Program-made: the position numbers and the translations under genes
Source: Periplaneta americana
Taxonomy: Eukaryota > Arthropoda > Insecta > Blattodea > Blattidae
Direction of reading: 5' to 3'
Assembly: GCF_040183065.1 (NCBI RefSeq)
Contig: NC_091130.1
Coordinates: 25,143,859 to 25,207,858 of the forward strand
Length of the DNA stretch: 64,000 nucleotides
Part shown: piece by piece, positions 1-10,700 of the stretch
How the letters are laid out: the number at the start of each line of letters is the position of its first letter
Numbering within the stretch: the first letter of the stretch is position 1
The notes under the pieces: model-generated
Told to the model about the DNA's origin: nothing
The model's database searches: none
Seen by the model: the letters and a program-made list of their open reading frames with translations, nothing else

Positions 1-763
1 AACGTGTTTTCTGAGAATTTTCTGGAAACACAACATTAAAAAGTGTGTAACAATGCACTGGTTTAGGGGTGGAGAGCAGCAGTAACATTGTAATATTGTT
101 TTATTTTGATAGCTCATAATTTTCCTGAAATTTTCAGGTGGTACAATTCAAGAGAAATCACCATGGAGTCTGTCAAGACTTGTAGATTTATTCTGGAGTT
201 TATTGAATTTTATAGTTATGTTGTAAGTATAAACAATTAAGGAATCTTTTACATTACGGTGCGAGATGAATTAAATAGGCTTACGTATGAAAAAATTAAC
301 AATGATGGTGAGATAATACTGATACAGTGTATTCTTTTAGATAAAATAAGAACGGTAGCCTACTAACTTCATTGTTCAATGTATGTCGACCTATTATTAA
401 AATTTCTCATTTATAGGCTTATAGGCATAATATAGAGATAACAATTTCGGGTATAACATAGCCTACTTAGATCACTATGAAAAAAGATAAGGACAAGTTA
501 TTCAAATTCTTACTACAAGGTAATTTACAACAACATAGTAAAGTTCTAATTATAAGGTACTTAATTTTCAGCTTCAGGACACTGGTGAATCCTGACATGA
601 ACAGACACGGAGAAAGATTTACGAGAGACTATAGACCAGGAAATGGGTAAGATGAAATCAAAATCAGATTAATTCAAAAAGCTGCAAACCTTCAGTTACT
701 TCTGTGCGTGTGTAAAGTTTGATTTGTTTCAAAACCTCATTAGTTCAGTTAAAAAATTAATTT
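1..763. other. no identifiable gene or element
   Basis: AT-rich sequence with no long reading frame and no repeat I could match inside the window. It is downstream of tan1 by more than 6 kb. Confidence 0.5.
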
Positions 764-1004
764 GATTCTGTTCGGATAAGGGGAGTTACCAGTAAGTCAT
801 TTTTTGTGCAAATGGAGTTTTGTTTCTCAGGTGAATACGCAAGTTAAATTCTACAAATGGGTGTGCAAAAAGCCAAATTATATTAGCATTTGATGTATTT
901 TATTTGTGTGGAAAATTATTTGCAATAAGGGTCCAAAGTTTAATTTTCATTTATATCAAAATTGATTTTTATGACTTATCTCCCTTTATTCAAGTACCAC
1001 CGAA
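764..1004 (-). mobile_element. degenerate MITE, second copy at 56653..56884
   Basis: Read on the minus strand, it matches 56653..56884 along most of its length: GGGAGATAAGTCATAAAAAT near one end, TTTTGCACACCCA in the middle, CCCCTTA near the other. The terminal inverted repeats, clear in the other copy, are eroded here. It adjoins the 3' end of a LINE, as the other copy does. Confidence 0.55.
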
Positions 1005-2335
1005 TTTGTCCCGTGACTAGATTGTATTGTATTTATTAACATTCCATGGTATTCATACATGCTTACAGCTAGAATATGGAACAAGTCAAAAAACTTAATA
1101 CTATTATAAAATCTTAATTTATAGTCACAGTCTAGATGAAATATATACAGACGAGATTTACAATATAATCTACTAGTACAACACATAGTTTTAGTATCAA
1201 TTTCATGAAGTGTTATTGAATGTCATGAATTCACCTACAGAATAGAAGGCGTGAGAAATTAGGTACTTCTTTAATTTGGCCCTAAATAATCTTATGTTTT
1301 GAGTTTCATTTTATATATCGATAGGGAGGCTATTAAAAATTTTTACTGCCATATAACGCACTCCTTTTTGATAGCACGATAGACTTGCCGATGGAGTATG
1401 AAAGTCATTTTTTTTTACGTATATTTATACTATGAAATGTTGAATTAGTTACAAAGTTTTCACGATTACATACGAGGAAGATTATTAATGAAAAGATATA
1501 CTGACAAGCCATGGGCATTATTTGTAGTTTTTTTTAAATAGTCTTACACGATTCCCTAGATTTGGCACCTACTATTATTCTAATTACTCTTTTTTGTCAT
1601 AGAAATATATTGTTACTATCTGTGGAATTTCCCCAGAATATTATTCCAAAACTCATTACCGAGTGGAAGTATGAAAAGTATATTGTTTTTAAGGTATTGA
1701 TATTTACTATCTTTTGCATAGATCTAATAGCAAAACAAGCTGAATTTAGTTTGGGGGTAATTTCTTTAATATGGTTTTTCCAATTTAACACATTATCGAT
1801 TTTTAAGCCAAGAAATTTGGTTGTTGTTGTTTCTAATAGGGATCTATAATTAATTATTGCGCTAGACATTTGGGACGTTGAATTTGGACAGGATTTAAAT
1901 TGAATTATGTTAGTTTTGTTACAATTTAATACTAATTTATTGACTGAGAACCAGTCACATATTTTCAAGAGAATTTCCTCTGTTGAAGATTGGAATGTGT
2001 TGGAGTTATTGGCTGTAATTACTATACTTATGTCATCTGCAAATAATATGGGATGACCTACATTTTTTTATTAGGGGAGCAAGATCATTTATAAACACTA
2101 GAAAAAGTAGGGGACCTAATATTGATCCTTGAGGAATTCCATTATTAGTGGATATTATTTTGGATAAAAGTTCCATATTCAAGAAATTGTGTGTTGATGA
2201 AGAAAGATCTGATTTTTTAAATTCTTTTTCAAGTTTCAGGAAATACAGTAATACTGTATTTTTTCTTTGATATGTAGGCCTAATGAGTGTAATGACATTA
2301 CCCGTGTTTCTCCCACAGGCCTCCACGCCCACCAC
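1005..2335 (-). mobile_element. LINE (Jockey/CR1-like) reverse transcriptase 3' half, degenerate
   Basis: On the minus strand the frame gives NGIPQGSILGPLLFLVFINDL, then after one frameshift near 2050-2070 FADD (the catalytic YADD motif with F), KTNIIQF, FLGLKIDNVLNWKNHI and YFSYFHSVMSFGIIFWG. Further down at 1400-1310 the tail FHTPSASLSCYQKGVRY and AVKIFNSLP is readable out of frame. The 3' UTR reaches about 1005. Dead copy, 5' truncated. Confidence 0.8.
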
Positions 2336-2881
2336 AGAGGAGAATGGGTGGACTTGGTAGAGGTAGCATCAACACCGCATGCGGACCAGCTGGTGGCGGA
2401 TGAGGCTAAAGTGCGCCCTCTCAACTAACAGTATGCCGTGTTTTGTGTATGCATATTCACTGGAAGGCAGTTCCTTCTTTGAAATAGAAGAGCAGCGTCC
2501 CAATATCCGTGTGGGCCATTACATACACTAGAACCGGCATACTTACGAGAGGGCAGTGTTCCATCTTGTTGTGTCACGCTGAAAACTACTCCTACTATTA
2601 TAAATTTATTTCCAGTGTGATACAACGCTTTCCACGTGTATAAACCCATTTAGGAATCCTAATGACAGTTACTGAGAGAGACCATACTTTTATATTCAAC
2701 ATTCACTAACAGAAAAAAGAAAGAATATTCGTTAAATGCAATTTCTGGGGTGTAGGCACATTTAAGTACAATCAGAAAAAGAAAAAAATATATATATATA
2801 TATCTACAACTAAAAGCCATTGAGAGTTTGTGTGTGGTATCTTTGTTTTGTTTCAAAGATTCGTAGTAGTATTTCTGGACT

Positions 2882-2882
<1 letters not shown>

Positions 2883-2930
<48 letters not shown>
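2883..2930. repeat. poly(T) tract
   Basis: About 48 uninterrupted T, equal to a poly(A) tail on the minus strand; probably the tail of a retroposed element, though I cannot identify its body. Confidence 0.7.
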
Positions 2931-2949
2931 CCTCTCTTAAATTTAGCAC

Positions 2950-4200
2950 GATATCGTAATTAGTTAAAAAGCCGATAATATATTTTAAATTTCGTAACCT
3001 AGTTCCTAACCAATTATATTCGGCCTCTTGTAACTGTCACATTAGGAGATCTGTGTATGACGTGACACTAACAAACCTAATTGAAGGAGAAGTGTCGACT
3101 GATGTATGGGAATACACTGGAGAGTTCATTTTTTAAACCTCACATACAGTACATATTATTATAATGTAAACTACCTACTCATTACTGTTGTTTATGCATA
3201 ACTCATTATTTCACAAGTGAATTTAAATGAATTTCCTGCAGTTGTATTCAAAGTAGTTATATCATGTACAAATAGATTCTATCAACATGTTGTATTAAAA
3301 GAATAAGAGAGCTCATATAAATTTATGTACTTATTTAACCGTTTAATTTAGCGACACATTTGTTGTTGAATGTATGTAACATGTGCTCAGAGAATGTCAC
3401 TTTCAATCTGTACTGTTTGTTTTTGTCCCCCCCCCCCCCCCCAGCATAATAATTTGTATGTTGAAAATATTTTGTATTTTGATTTGTTGAGATGAGCGTC
3501 ACTGTTACAAGTATTTGAATTATAATTTATCCTTAATTAAATGTTACAAGATTTTCACGTGCTTCAAATTAAATTTTTTCATTACTAAACAGAAAATCAC
3601 AATTTACTTTCCTCACTCTTCCATATCCTGACATTTATAAATAAATATAGTTGAATCTCGATTATTTGTCATAATGAAGGGGAGAGGAGGTATGGACTCA
3701 GGATTGCCAGACGTCTTCATTACCCAGGATTGTTCTGCATTTTACTGGTGTGTCCTGTATCGAGATATTTTTGTCCTGGAAAGTCAAAAAGCTGGGAAAA
3801 ATACTTTTTTTTTTTCTATAATTTTATTTTTTAAATTCCTTATCCATTTTTTCAAGACCCCTTTGAAATTGAATTCCGTTAGTAAGAACTGTATCAAGCG
3901 TTTCAGGCTATCAACGCCGTTCTGCATATTAATCTTTTGGAGATCAAAAGCTCTGAATATTGAATCAAAATCAAGAGTCAACTCCTTTATTCTTTACTCT
4001 CTTTGAATGTTGATTTATTATTGGTACGATTTAAACACTGTCATGAATTTTTTTTTTCTGTATAGATCAGGCTGTAATATGACATTATTTTTCCAGACTT
4101 TATCAATAATTGAAAAGAAATTTCATAATATAGCAAAAATGTAATAGAATTAAAAGTTTAGACCCTAATAAGTTACTTGAAATACCAGTACATAATAGTA
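2950..4200. other. no identifiable gene
   Basis: AT-rich stretch with a C16 run at 3427-3442. CAGGATTGCCAGACG near 3699 resembles the ends of elements elsewhere in the window (GTTGCCAGAT at 54740-54760 and 59640-59660), but no partner end with a matching target duplication was found. The reading frames here look random. Confidence 0.4.
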
Positions 4201-4212
4201 CATTATGCAATG

Positions 4213-4312
4213 AGCCTATAATGATAGTAATTAAGATGCGAGTATGTTTATGAAACGAGCGCAAGCGATTTTCATAATTTTCATACAAGCGTCTTAATTA
4301 CCATTATAGTCA
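4213..4312. repeat. imperfect inverted repeat, about 100 bp
   Basis: CCTATAATGATAGTAATTAAGA at the left and its near reverse complement (TCTTAATTACCATTATAG) at the right flank a loop with GAAACGAGCGCAAGCGATTTTCAT. Likely a small foldback element. Confidence 0.5.
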
Positions 4313-5103
4313 AGTTTCATACGACTTTTTATGGTCGACCATATTTCTAACTTGAAATTATTCATAAGTATTCATGTTATTCTTATCTGACTGAGGAGCG
4401 GAACTGACCTTGTGCAATACCTCGTAAATTGTGAGATGTGCGCAGACGCGAAAGTATTGATTTTTTCCGAGAAACAAATGTCAACATTGACCTTGACATT
4501 GAAAAACGAGATGAAAAATTGAATTTATTTGAATATTATTTACAATTAACGCTAATTATTATAGTAACAGAACTGATTTTATTTCAAATATAGGTGATTT
4601 ATTGATTTATTGTTGTCTTTCGATTGCATATCCGAGAATAATCGATACTTGCACTTTCATATTGCTACAATGGTATTTTCTGATTGGTGGAACATCTGAA
4701 CTTTAATGAATAGGTGTACTTCAATGAGGTCCATTAAAGGGCTGCTACCAGGTGTATAATTACTACATTTCGGCATGGTCAAGCATAATATCAGTTATAT
4801 TACAAATTGAATTAATTCAAATGTGTAGTATCATCACTTGTCCAGGATTTCTGACAAGAGAATCTGGCAACACTGGGAATGGTTAATCGAAAGAGATTGA
4901 TAATCCGTTCTGTTTGTTGTTAGATTTATTTTATGTTTTAAAGAATTCTGTCACTTTTCTTCTGAACTTTACTACTTGCCAACAATTTTTTTTTCTGATC
5001 ATTCTAATTCTCCGAAATAAAACAAATCTCTATCAATGAAGTGTCATCTTGTTGCTTCTAAAACCTCATGCATGAAAATTTGTGGAAAAGATCTCTGAAC
5101 CAT

Positions 5104-5385
5104 ATACTTACTTACAAATGGCTTTTAAAGAACCCGCAGGTTCGTTGCTGCCCTCACATAAGCCCGCCATTGATCCCTATCCTAAGCAAGATTTATCCAG
5201 TCCCTAGCATCATATCCCACCTCCCTCAAATCCATTATACTCCCATCTATGTCTCGGCCTCCCCAAAGGTGTTTTTCCCCTCAGGTCTTCCGACTAACAC
5301 ACTATGCATTTTTTCATTCACCCATATGTGCTACATGCCTTGCCCATCTCAAACGTCTGGAATTAATGTTCCTAATTTTAAATGA
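5104..5385 (-). mobile_element. LINE family A, 3' fragment
   Basis: Reverse complement encodes the C-terminal end of the same reverse transcriptase ORF found at 62930-64000 (RAAMNLRVP, degenerate here) followed by the AAGTAAGT 3' tail. 5' truncated. Confidence 0.75.
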
Positions 5386-5437
5386 GGCAGTAGAGCAAGT
5401 GGACAGCTTGAAGTTTTGAATGAATAAACAGGTCTTA

Positions 5438-6138
5438 AGGGAGAGGATGGTATTTTTTAAAACTTTTTTCCTATTTGGTGTAAAATATTAATTTTTTGTG
5501 TGTAGAGAGCTCATAGCTGTAGCAAGTCAACCAAATATAAATATTTTGAAAAAAATTATTTGGGGGGCCAGATTTAAAAAAAAGTATACCCAATGTAGGA
5601 TTTTACTAAAACCGATATATCTAAACCATTTTTAAAGATAGATTCAAACAATTTTTTGCAATGTACTTGCAAAAGCATGCTCTACAATCTGTCTGTAACA
5701 GAATTTTGATATTAGTCCCTACGTTTGTAAAATAATTAAAATTTAATAACACTTTTTTTTATTTACTTTTTTGCAAACAAACGGGCATATTTTTAAAATG
5801 AAATCTATTAACAAAATTCTGCTACAGAGAAAAGTTTCCTAATAGTCTAAAGAATGTGTGTTCTAAATTTCATGCATGTATCATATCCATTTTTATCTGG
5901 CAATGTAGCAAAAAAAATTAAGTTACCAGAAACAACGATCAAAGGGTCATGTGACTTAAAAATCCATAGCACAAGAAGTTTAAAAATGGCGTCTCAACAT
6001 CTGATAAGGGCACAAATACCCATAAAATGTTATGCAATGCATTCCACACATATCACAGAATATTCTAAAGAAAAAAAAATTTTTTTTTTTTTTAATTTAC
6101 TCATTTTTCACCAAAGAATATCGTCTTCTCCCCTTAAC
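5438..6138. mobile_element. TTAA-flanked non-autonomous element (piggyBac-like)
   Basis: Left end TTAA then GGGAGAGGATGG; right end is the complement of GGGGAGAAGACGATA followed by TTAA. The inner sequence with GGGGGGCCA resembles the element at 39384..41634. TTAA duplication and G-rich ends suggest piggyBac-type mobilisation; no transposase is present. Confidence 0.5.
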
Positions 6139-6345
6139 TGAGAAAACATTAGATGAAATAGGTTTTCGATTAGAACGAAACCCTCAGAAATCTTTGCGCA
6201 GATTAGCACAGGAAGTAGGGGTGTCAAAAACTTCAGTTCAACACGCCACTAAATTATTGAAGTTAAAACTGTATAAAACCCGTGTAGTGCACCACATAAG
6301 TGAAAATGAACTACAGAAAGTGTCCAGGAATGTGCTGAAGTGATG
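6139..6345 (+). mobile_element. transposase N-terminal fragment (HTH, Tc1/mariner-type)
   Basis: The frame reads TLDEIGFRLERNPQKSLRRL then AQEVGVSKTSVQHATKLLKL, a helix-turn-helix of the type preceding DDE transposases. Truncated; followed at once by a LINE fragment. Confidence 0.55.
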
Positions 6346-6394
6346 TCAAGCATGTTTGATTGCTGAAGGTCACCATTTCCAGCAATTACAACAC

Positions 6395-6925
6395 TATTAG
6401 AAAGAGTAAATTATTTTACATATCTCGGATACACATTATCTTTTTTCGATGAAGTAGACATTTCACAGAAAATTTCTAAATACACCAAAACAATGGGAAT
6501 AATTAACAACATTATGAAACCTTCCCTAGTACAAAGGCATACTAGAATTCAGCTGTACAAGACCTTGGCGAGACCTGTACTTTGTTACGGCAGTGAGGTA
6601 TGGACATTGAGGAAGAAAGACGAAAGCAGAATAATGGCTAATGAAATTAAATTTATGAGATATACAGCGGGATATACGAAATGGGATCACAAACGCAATG
6701 AAGATGTAATGGGAGAATTACAACTAGAACCTGTAATTAATCACGTAAAACATTATCGAAACAACTGGATAAATCATCTGCTTAGTATGCGTAGAGTTAG
6801 AATCCCAAAAGTCATGCTCCACTATCGTCCAAACGGGAAGAGATCTCTCGGTCGTCCAAAGAAGCGCTGGATTGAAAATTCAACTGTGAGATCGTAACAG
6901 GCCACTTGGCCTAATACTTGAAGGG
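6395..6925 (+). mobile_element. LINE family C reverse transcriptase C-terminal fragment
   Basis: An ORF from 6493 reads MGIINNIMKPSLVQRHT, LYKTLARPVLCYGSEVWTL, RYTAGYTKWDHKRNEDV and GKRSLGRPKKRW. The same domain occurs at 19700-20789 and 57312-57530. 5' truncated. Confidence 0.8.
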
Positions 6926-7096
6926 AAGAAGAAGAAAACAACCATAAGGTAAGCTTTTTATTTCATTATTATGAGTTTCATTCTGCCGCAAATTACAGTC
7001 GCTGTTTGGCGGGAGACTGTGCGGCTAACGGTAGTGAGTGGACATCTTGGCTCGAATGCTCTGTACTTCATTTATTAGTAAATACATGCTTTAGTT

Positions 7097-7225
7097 ATTT
7101 AATACTTCAGACAGAAAAGGAAACACATAAACAAGTTTAGTTTTCTATTTCGTTTATTAGTAAATACATGGTGATGGCTAAGAAGTGATACCTGGTATCT
7201 ACAAAAATGGTCATTAGTTTAACTA

Positions 7226-7279
<54 letters not shown>

Positions 7280-7515
7280 GTTTACAAAATTGTACATTTC
7301 GTTCTCAAGTAGAAGATCTTGCAAAGCAGAAACATAAATAAAAAAAACTGTCCGTTTTGAGAAAAATTAATTTTTAAAACAGTTATCTTATTCGCCTGCA
7401 AATTCACAGATTCGAGGTATCACTTCTTAGCCATAGACAATCTAGTTTTTAATACTTCAGACAGAGAAGCAAACACACAAAAAATATTAGTTTTCTACTT
7501 CGTTTATTAGTAAGT
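7097..7515. repeat. direct and inverted repeats around (ATT)n, 3' of tan1
   Basis: A block starting TTTAATACTTCAGACAGA and including CGTTTATTAGTAA occurs at 7097-7165 and again at 7448-7515. Between them a perfect 20-base inverted repeat (ATGGCTAAGAAGTGATACCT at 7174, complement ending 7434) brackets an (ATT)n tract at 7228-7278. Looks like a small insertion inside duplicated 3' flanking sequence. Confidence 0.55.
7503..7508 (-). promoter_or_regulatory. candidate polyadenylation signal of tan1
   Basis: AATAAA on the minus strand, 95 bases past the tan1 stop codon. It lies in a block that is partly repeated further downstream, where a second AATAAA stands near 7150, so 3' end choice may vary. 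Supported by motif and position only. Confidence 0.4.
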
Positions 7516-7602
7516 AGCCTACATATCATACTCCAGTTCTTTAAGCCACTACTATGTTGTTACCTGAGCATGTAGACTGAACAGTTTTAATTCAAAAGTA
7601 CA

Positions 7603-7709
7603 TTACTTGGAAGGAGATTTTAATGACAATGGTAGAACTAAAATCGGATCATTCTTCTTTGGATTATCTGCATAAACGCTCAACGTTTTTCCAACAAAAT
7701 CAAATATAC
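7603..7709 (-). CDS. tan: tan1 exon 7 (stop codon exon)
   Basis: Completes Gly351, then IFDFVGKTLSVYADNPKK and ends LKSPSK before TAA at 7605-7603. The acceptor is TATTTTTTCAG. Same length (107 nt) and phase as the last exon of tan2. Confidence 0.94.
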
Positions 7710-10700
7710 CTGAAAAAATAAGAACTGTTTAAGTATCGGTAGTATTTCCAGACAATGTTAAAGGTCCATGAGATGAAGACATGGTTGCTAATGATGAAGG
7801 TCATTGATTTACTAGACCAGCAAGATTTAATTGTATTGTACTTATTTATTCCCTGTACAGTCTATTACAGATTATAGGTTCGTCATTAGATACAAATACA
7901 AAATACAACAAAATAAGATCTCTAGTATGAATTTAATTTTAACATTCTTAAGTTTTCCAAAGAATAGTAAAACTACCAAAAGACACAATAAATAACAAGA
8001 TACATGATACATTTTCAGTTTACAAGACATTAAATAAATAGATTAACATAAATTAGATAAAAACATGATAGGCCTACATAATGAGATTACATTAAACAAG
8101 TTTATCATCTGAGGTGATTTATTTGGAGAGCGATTGAATCTTTAAGAACCAAGAAACTTCATCTTCGTTATTCTGTACATTTATTATTAATATTGTTTGG
8201 AGAAAAATTATGTGCAACAGTAATGAAGGTAGGTATTTTACTTTATACCGGTAGCTTTAATGTAAGAAATCAGTAATTTTGAATGGCATGGACTGGAGCA
8301 AAATACCTGTATGAGAAGTACTGTTAAGACTTTTGCTAATAGTATGACAATTTATATGCAAGTTGTTGGCAGTTCTAGTGTTATGGTTATGAATTTCAGA
8401 GTTCCTTTTAAAATAGTTAAGAATTTTATGAATGAACCAAACAGTTTCTAGAGTGTATATGCAGGGGAGTGGTAAAATATTTAATTCTTGAAAAATGTCT
8501 TTACTCGGAGTGCATATAGGAACTTATTTTATTATTTTCTTTTGAAGTTTAAATATTTTTATAGCTTCAGAGGACATGCCCTAAAGCATTACACCATATG
8601 AAAGAATGGAATGTACATGGGCATAGTAGACTAATTTTAAAGTTGAAAGAGATATGCTTTTCGTAAGAATTATGAAAATAAGTAATTGATTAACTAGCGG
8701 ACTTACTCGTGTTAATTATGTAAGTCTGTGCGGCTTACAGCTGTTTCGGTGCTTCATCCCACCATCCTCAGAGCCTGCTAGATCTCGGTGTCATCTCGAA
8801 CTTCTCTGCCTGTTGTATGGGTGCGTTTGATTGTTGAAAAGTGTTGAAAAGTGGAGTCAAATAGTGTGTGTGTACTGAAATTGATCATAAGAAAGACAAA
8901 ACAAAAACTTAAACACAAAAACAACACAAGAACACAAGAAATACATCACACTAACATATGAAAACAAAAGCACACATAAGATCGCATCTTCATTCAGAAA
9001 GCAGAAATACAACATAGCATACAGAACAGAAAACACACTACAAAGACATCTCAACAAACAAAAAACACAAACAAATAAATACGACCACACAGATGTATAC
9101 AAACTCACATGTAATAGTTGCGACAAGTTCTACATTGGACAGACAGGCAGATCATTCCAAACATGCTACAAAGAACACATTAAAGCAATAACCAGAGGAC
9201 ACAATACATCTACATACGCCGATCACACAACCAATGCTAACCATACATACAATAACATAAAAGCGGACATGGAAATCCTACACATACAACCCAAGAACCA
9301 AAAACTCAACACACTAGAACAATATGAAATATACAAACACACTAAAACACACCCTGATCAAATTCTCAACACACAAATCAATTTCAGTAACACACACTAT
9401 TTGACTCCACTTTTCAACAATCAAACGCACCCACACAACAGGCAGAGAAGTTCGAGATGACCCCGAGATCTAGTAGGCTCTGAGGATGGTGTGATGAAGC
9501 ACCGAAACAGCTGTAAGCCGCACAGACTTACATAATTAACACGAGTAAGTCCGCCAGTTAATCAATTACTTATATTCAAGTGTTAAAAGTAGTGTACACA
9601 AGATTCAAAATGAATTATGAAAACATAACATAATTTGCACACTTTTCCAAAGAGAAAGCTTTACATGTTGAGTCCAGGACAAATTGGAATCAATCCATAC
9701 TCCCAAGAATCTTCATACTCAGTGTGCATCTACCCATACTTTTTTGTTACACTTCGCCACTGTTCATGTGCATCATTTCCAGATAAATAAAAGGAAGAAA
9801 AAAAATTGATTTGTATATACTAAACGAACAGACAGACAGCCAACCCAAAATCGCTTTTTCAATAATCACAAATGCCGAAAATGTTTATTTCCACCAAGAT
9901 GTCGAAATCTATTTTTTGCAACATCATAATCCTTTCTCTGACAAAGTAAAATTTGAGAAATACAATAAAATTAACGCTCCACTTACCAACGGCAATAGTT
10001 TGTGTAACATCCGTTTCCCGAAAAATGGAATATTCTTTGTCGGACTGGTCTCCAAGAATATTGATGACATCCTTTCTGTTGCGTGGCTTTGGGAATGATT
10101 TCATAGTTGCATGCCGATGATTGGAACTGGTCATCGTTGATTCATTCTCAGGCACTTGAAGTCTCAGATATCTGAAAAAAAGTAGAAAGTAAATAATCTT
10201 AGAAGTTGTAATTAAATAATAAAAAAAGAACAGCTATTCCTTTTCCAATACTTTCATTTTAGTAAACATATGGTGAACTTATTCCCCGTAAATAGAAATT
10301 GCATCAGATCTAAACTGCACAATAAGCACTACTCATCCCATGTTTATTATAGATTGTTATTGGTAAGAAAGCAGTTTCTTTCTGTTACTGTACTGTTACT
10401 GAAAACACAAGTGAACCTATATACTGTGGACCAACCAATTTTTATATGAAAATGTAATGTACTATGTAGAAGATACCATACCAGATATAAAAAAAAAAAA
10501 TTCCAATTAACTATACAATGGAATTAATTACTAAGGTTGGATAAAAAGTAATGGCAACAGTTCGATATTTCTGACATGGCTTTATTCACAGGGGTACAAC
10601 ATTTACGTACCTTCTATATAGTCGCCCCCCCCTTATTTATTACCTTTTGCCAAATGTTTGGAAGGCGTCGTACACCATCAGCGCGTCCATCTTTGTTGAT

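Noticed and set aside
3699-4875. hAT-like element with CAGGATTGCCAGACG and CAGTGTTGCCAGATT ends
   Set aside because: The flanking 8-mers do not match, so the two ends may be unrelated.
7218-7279. CRISPR-like or minisatellite array
   Set aside because: Simple ATT repeats without spacers; no array of any kind is present in the window.
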